Assembly (NCBI GenBank): GCA_001542995.1
Contig: LFLA01000003.1
Span: 295,724 to 359,723 of the forward strand
Direction: 5' to 3'
DNA: 64,000 nucleotides
DNA from: Nitrospina sp. LS_NOB
GTDB taxonomy: Bacteria > Nitrospinota > Nitrospinia > Nitrospinales > VA-1
Position 1 is the first letter of the stretch, and each line of letters starts with the position of its first letter. A model generated the notes under the pieces. That model did not search any database, had not been told where the DNA came from, and was given only the letters and a program-made list of their open reading frames with translations. The translations under genes and the position numbers were made by a program. Below are positions 62,101 to 64,000 of this stretch, piece after piece.

Positions 62101-62406
62101 TTGTGAGGCATTGATCAGGGAATTGTTCAGTTCCGGGTATTTCGTTTCGGCCAGAAGCGCGGCCTGGTCCCGGTTTATTCTGGTAAACCCGTGGGTGATA
62201 GTGAGACCCCAACCCAGTAATATTATGACCAGGCCGGACACCCCGTAGCTCAATAACGGAGATTGGAAATAAGAATACAGGCCGACTGCCAGAGCGCATC
62301 CGGCTAATAAGGTTAAGGCAAAATAGGTGACCTGGATGAAAAGAATCCGGTTCCAATTAGCCTGAACCCGGTCGAGGAAGTGGTGGATTTTTGAATAAGA
62401 TTCCAT
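59104..62406 (-). CDS. DUF4175 family membrane protein
   Basis: An 1100-residue protein. Two hydrophobic segments lie near the N-terminus (FIQVTYFALTLLAGCALAVGLY and LSYGVSGLVIILLGWGLT), and a third near residue 150 (NVFLVTLFVLIATNALLP). A beta-rich periplasmic region (about 200-420) includes TVFYEAHDDFGIRQIDL-like YEAHDDFGIRQIDLIARI. The rest, about 430-1030, is almost all charged coiled coil. The layout matches DUF4175 proteins found with MoxR. It is upstream of the TPR peptidase and MoxR, so the three form one operon, perhaps an envelope complex. Confidence 0.75.
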   Translation of the reverse strand: MESYSKIHHFLDRVQANWNRILFIQVTYFALTLLAGCALAVGLYSYFQSPLLSYGVSGLVIILLGWGLTITHGFTRINRDQAALLAETKYPELNNSLINASQLERHLADHQGSLFSLSFIREQLQRTQSEIQELDPDSVVSGQKAVPARNVFLVTLFVLIATNALLPDLWRQDSSDSQELAQTQTLQNQNQEVSRPAGSRTDYQIDNLTLTLEFPAYTQLKKQTLLEGSIKALPGTEVKLNGNSNLPVDGAELVVNNRDHFIMDVNGLRNLKGSFIIREKGQYQFKVKTPEGKKLLLAEKYSIELEQDKSPQVILFPANPKPVYYETDNVQMFYEAHDDFGIRQIDLIARINETTLTKRIKRFKQPEKDSTGNFTWSLALEALQPGDEVQYFLEVKDNDNVTGPNTGQSEIYRFIIFDSRKEQENLVRLQEELSEKMIALLAKGLVEGEVLKTTITDPLYGKKLLASHADALIDIIGLAQRIKDQAKDFNYFPRPYLTLLNNIISGLTTLREEQIDTINKIQGTILKPTPVSINTASVENLNGRMVTHLEQDILYLIRMTNRQKMDQVMDLENQLAKLTEALQEEFENIRDKKSALTSNQLRSRLNEIQQTLQKMMDKLSRQNQSAPDEFLNSKAYKSMNLEETMASLEKIKDLASQGKMDEAMELLKKVAEDLRVLANQLDQAKSSMDSLVDSQIMEQINESVMKLESLEKKQKEVIENTSEINQKLRANQARQFDFLIKSFFDELKKDVTAIQNLLEEDSMYLDEHKAMIKTRELMQEETKIRQQLKSLNQKTIDSSMNEDLGDNFKALNETRRQLSKSVIELDNLRTRGFQEFKENLPQIKKKYETLRELTELNDLNEFNALFKNTYPEIFRWQGSMRTNRNQREDIGDRLNQDLKEVTRLNAEISKKLGSLKRSIEKSSQSLLTDKDKNKLNQLSKQEQGLSQQAKEMKDLFNKMNQENPLLPPALSRNMGDAQRNLKKAQERLKAQQVQRSMDSENRALKFLQETRELLNEIKNSGTQMSNQGKQETPLRLGKGNRRDSRRGGSVRIQKEKVLLPSEDQYKVPSAFREDILDAMKKQTPKNYERLVNEYYKELVQ

Positions 62407-62646
62407 AAGTCACTGGGAATAATTCAACACCCATCTATTTTATTACAGCTCGGCTGTGAATCCCAATGAATAAACTGGTTTGGGCGCAAGACCTATTTTT
62501 TTAAAGCATTTATAAACAAATACTAATAATGGGATCGATTTCGCTAATACGGAAAAAATGCATAAATAAGGTATACAAGTGTTAGAATTCATTGTTTGCC
62601 CCGTTTCTTAAAATAATGTCCTCTTATTTAATTAAAGGGCTGAAAT

Positions 62647-63142
62647 ATGAAAATCTCGCAAATACTGGATAAGATTGACGAGAACCAGTTGTTCGTTCCT
62701 GCTTTTCAGCGGGAATATGTTTGGAAACGAAACGATGCCAAGCGACTGTTGGATTCGCTGATCAAGGATTACCCCACTGGAACTATGCTGACTTGGGACA
62801 CCAATCAGCCTCCTGAGTTTAAAGGTGAAATCCAGTACCGGTCAGAGATGGGCACGGTAAAGGTTATTTTGGACGGTCAACAACGGATCACTACTCTTTA
62901 TATGATAATCCGAGGAGCTTTTCCTCCTTACTATAAAGCGGAGGAAATTACCCACGATACTCGAAGTCTTCACGTTAACGTTGAAACACTAGAGCTTTCC
63001 TATTATCAAAAAAAAGCTGATGGAGAATAACCCTCTATGGGTAAAAATGATTGATATTTTCAAGAAGAATATCAGATTAAAAGACATTATTCGAACGTTA
63101 GAAGACCAGTATCCCAGGTATAACCAGTCCAATTGGATTTGA
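62647..63142 (+). pseudogene. DUF262 domain protein, frameshifted and truncated
   Basis: The first frame (62647-63030, 127 residues) has the DUF262 N-terminus: FVPAFQREYVWKRNDAKRLLDSL, YPTGTMLTW and the motif VILDGQQRITTLY. It slips in a run of eight A near 63008-63016. With one A fewer the frame continues YYQKKLMENNPLWVKMIDIF and then KKNIRLKDIIRTLED. At about 63105 it runs into antisense bpt sequence and stops at 63142. DUF262 occurs in modification-dependent restriction proteins such as GmrSD. This copy is a fragment of about a quarter of the usual length. Confidence 0.75.
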
Positions 63143-63727
63143 CGCATGTACTCAATTTGTTTCATGATTGCAAATGTTCCCAGACTGCGTTTTGAAAAAT
63201 CAGGATCGAAAAAAGTATAAACTGCCGACATCCCATCATCCGGCAAGTCACAGACCGAAAGCCCGATTAGTTTTCCCTTCAGCCGATATTCCATGAATAC
63301 GGTTTCAATGAAAGATTTAACCACAAACTCCTGGTAGCGGTCTGAGTCGTTGTGGTGCATGGTATCTTCGGTGTGGCGCCACGATGATAACGGCAATACA
63401 ATTCAAAATGTTCCTGTTTGAAACTGGTCGGCAGCATTGTGGTGCAGAGGTCCTGATTTTTTTATAGCACCTGAATTGAGCGCGATTGGGAAGATACGCA
63501 CTGGCTGGAATTCTCACCGACACGCAGGCATTGCAGTTTCGGCAATGTGGCCGGTAAATGGTTTTCCCGCTGCGCCGAAACCCGGTGTTTAACAATACGC
63601 TAAACAACGCATTATCCATTTTGTAATTGGGCTCCAGTAAAACCGTGGTCGCCGTTTCAGGTTCGATATATGGACAGGCGTGGGGCGCGGAAAGATAAAG
63701 CTTCGGTTGGTTCGACTGAATGGTCAC
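63106..63727 (-). pseudogene. bpt: aspartate/glutamate leucyltransferase (Bpt/Ate family), decayed
   Basis: The N-terminus (63317-63727) has CPYIEPETATTVLLEPN and GFRRSGKTIYRPHCRNCNAC. A shift near 63460 leads to NQDLCTTMLPTSFKQEHFEL, and a second near 63390 leads to the frame with DRYQEFVVKSFIETVFMEYR and GKLIGLSVCDLPDDGMSAVY. The C-terminus stops matching after LDWLYLGYW at 63106, where the DUF262 fragment begins. The family appends leucine or arginine to protein N-termini for degradation. With two frameshifts and a lost C-terminus it is not functional. Confidence 0.8.
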
Positions 63728-63840
63728 AGCGATTATGCCGCATCGATTATTTACGGATTAAGCATTACATAAACCGGGTCATTTTCTGAATATCCGAAAT
63801 ATGAATTCTCATTTTGTGTTCATATTAAGAAACTATACCT

Positions 63841-63914
63841 TCTAACGCCCGCATAACCGGCGCAGCTTTGCTGCGTCCGGCGCCGAAGGCGCGTAGTTCA
63901 TGCGCTTGTTAGGT
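63841..63914 (-). other. attC-like recombination site
   Basis: On the minus strand the site starts CCTAACAAGCGCATGAAC and ends GCGGGCGTTAGA. The two arms (CTAAC, GCGCAT, AAC and their complements) form an imperfect palindrome with unpaired bases, enclosing a GC-rich centre. That is the pattern of integron attC sites, with CTAAC and GTTAG core ends. The stop codon of the adjacent gene overlaps the CTAAC core, as in gene cassettes. The final core base differs from consensus. No integrase is visible in the window. Confidence 0.6.
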
Positions 63915-64000
63915 GGCCTGCTCATTCATGTACTTTGCCGCTTCCAAAGCCAGCGACATCCAGTATTTCTGTTGGGAAATGGGAATCAGCACCCAACTCC
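63909..64000 (-). CDS. 3' end of a probable integron cassette gene
   Basis: The last 29 codons of a frame entering from the right edge, reading WVLIPISQQKYWMSL and then ALEAAKYMNEQAT. Its TAA lies within the core of the attC-like site. No family can be named from so short a piece. Confidence 0.45.
   Translation of the reverse strand, partial: SWVLIPISQQKYWMSLALEAAKYMNEQAT

Noticed and set aside
62647..63030. Active DUF262 restriction gene
   Set aside because: The frame shifts in an A run and the gene is cut off at a junction with bpt; no partner nuclease domain remains.
1..64000. tRNA or rRNA genes
   Set aside because: None was recognised when scanning the intergenic regions by eye; a tRNAscan run would be needed to exclude one fully.

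Overview
The window reads as a chromosomal segment of a Gram-negative bacterium with moderate GC. The lipid A acyltransferase, AmiC-type amidase, NtrY-type kinase and IHF-alpha/MerR pair point to an outer-membrane lineage. The 2-oxoacid:ferredoxin oxidoreductase cluster near sucCD is the gene set of the reductive TCA cycle. Together they suggest a Nitrospinota-like or deltaproteobacterial relative; this placement is inference, since no rRNA or other phylogenetic marker was checked against a database.

Layout. 0-5 kb: minus-strand housekeeping run (zinc-finger protein, lpxL-like, acpS, tsaC, purE) and a coiled-coil protein with a C-terminal FGE-like domain cut by an amber codon. 5-13 kb: MFS transporter, two-gene sensor kinase unit, cinA, rhomboid protease, and a large NACHT-like ATPase fused to an FGE-like domain. 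13-14 kb: IS1595-type transposase remnant abutting an OmpA/MotB remnant. 14-21.6 kb: riboflavin operon ribD-ribE-ribBA-ribH with nusB, then a phosphoesterase, amiC and der. 21.7-27.8 kb: a complete type II-C CRISPR-Cas locus (22-spacer array, cas2, cas1, cas9, tracrRNA). 28.5-31.3 kb: EF-G paralogue, ihfA, merR. 31.4-45.9 kb: mostly minus-strand genes including an NtrY-like kinase, mutS, ybeY, phoH, folE and a PTPS/QueD protein. 46-53 kb: ndk, the four-gene oxidoreductase cluster, sucD and sucC. 53.5-55.5 kb: decayed flagellar genes fliS and fliD behind a well-preserved sigma-28-type promoter. 56.4-62.4 kb: MoxR ATPase, a TPR metallopeptidase and a DUF4175 protein. 62.6-64 kb: broken DUF262 and bpt genes fused at a junction, then an attC-like site with the end of a cassette gene.

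Most striking observation. cas9 is split by an exact 11-bp tandem duplication (24833-24854). Deleting one copy restores a single 1038-aa reading frame that joins the nuclease body to the 96-aa ORF lying between cas9 and cas1. As given, the locus encodes a nuclease with all visible catalytic motifs but a replaced C-terminus, plus a separate C-terminal piece whose ATG overlaps the cas9 stop. The array is transcribed toward the cas genes. Each repeat carries a promoter-like pair (TTAGAC, 17 bp, TATACT), and a strong terminator follows the last repeat.

A second theme is gene decay outside the housekeeping set. fliD has a 23-bp tandem duplication plus two further frameshifts. fliS, DUF262, bpt, a GAF-domain gene and an OmpA/MotB fragment are also frameshifted, while the long essential genes (mutS, der, sucC, ribBA) are open throughout.
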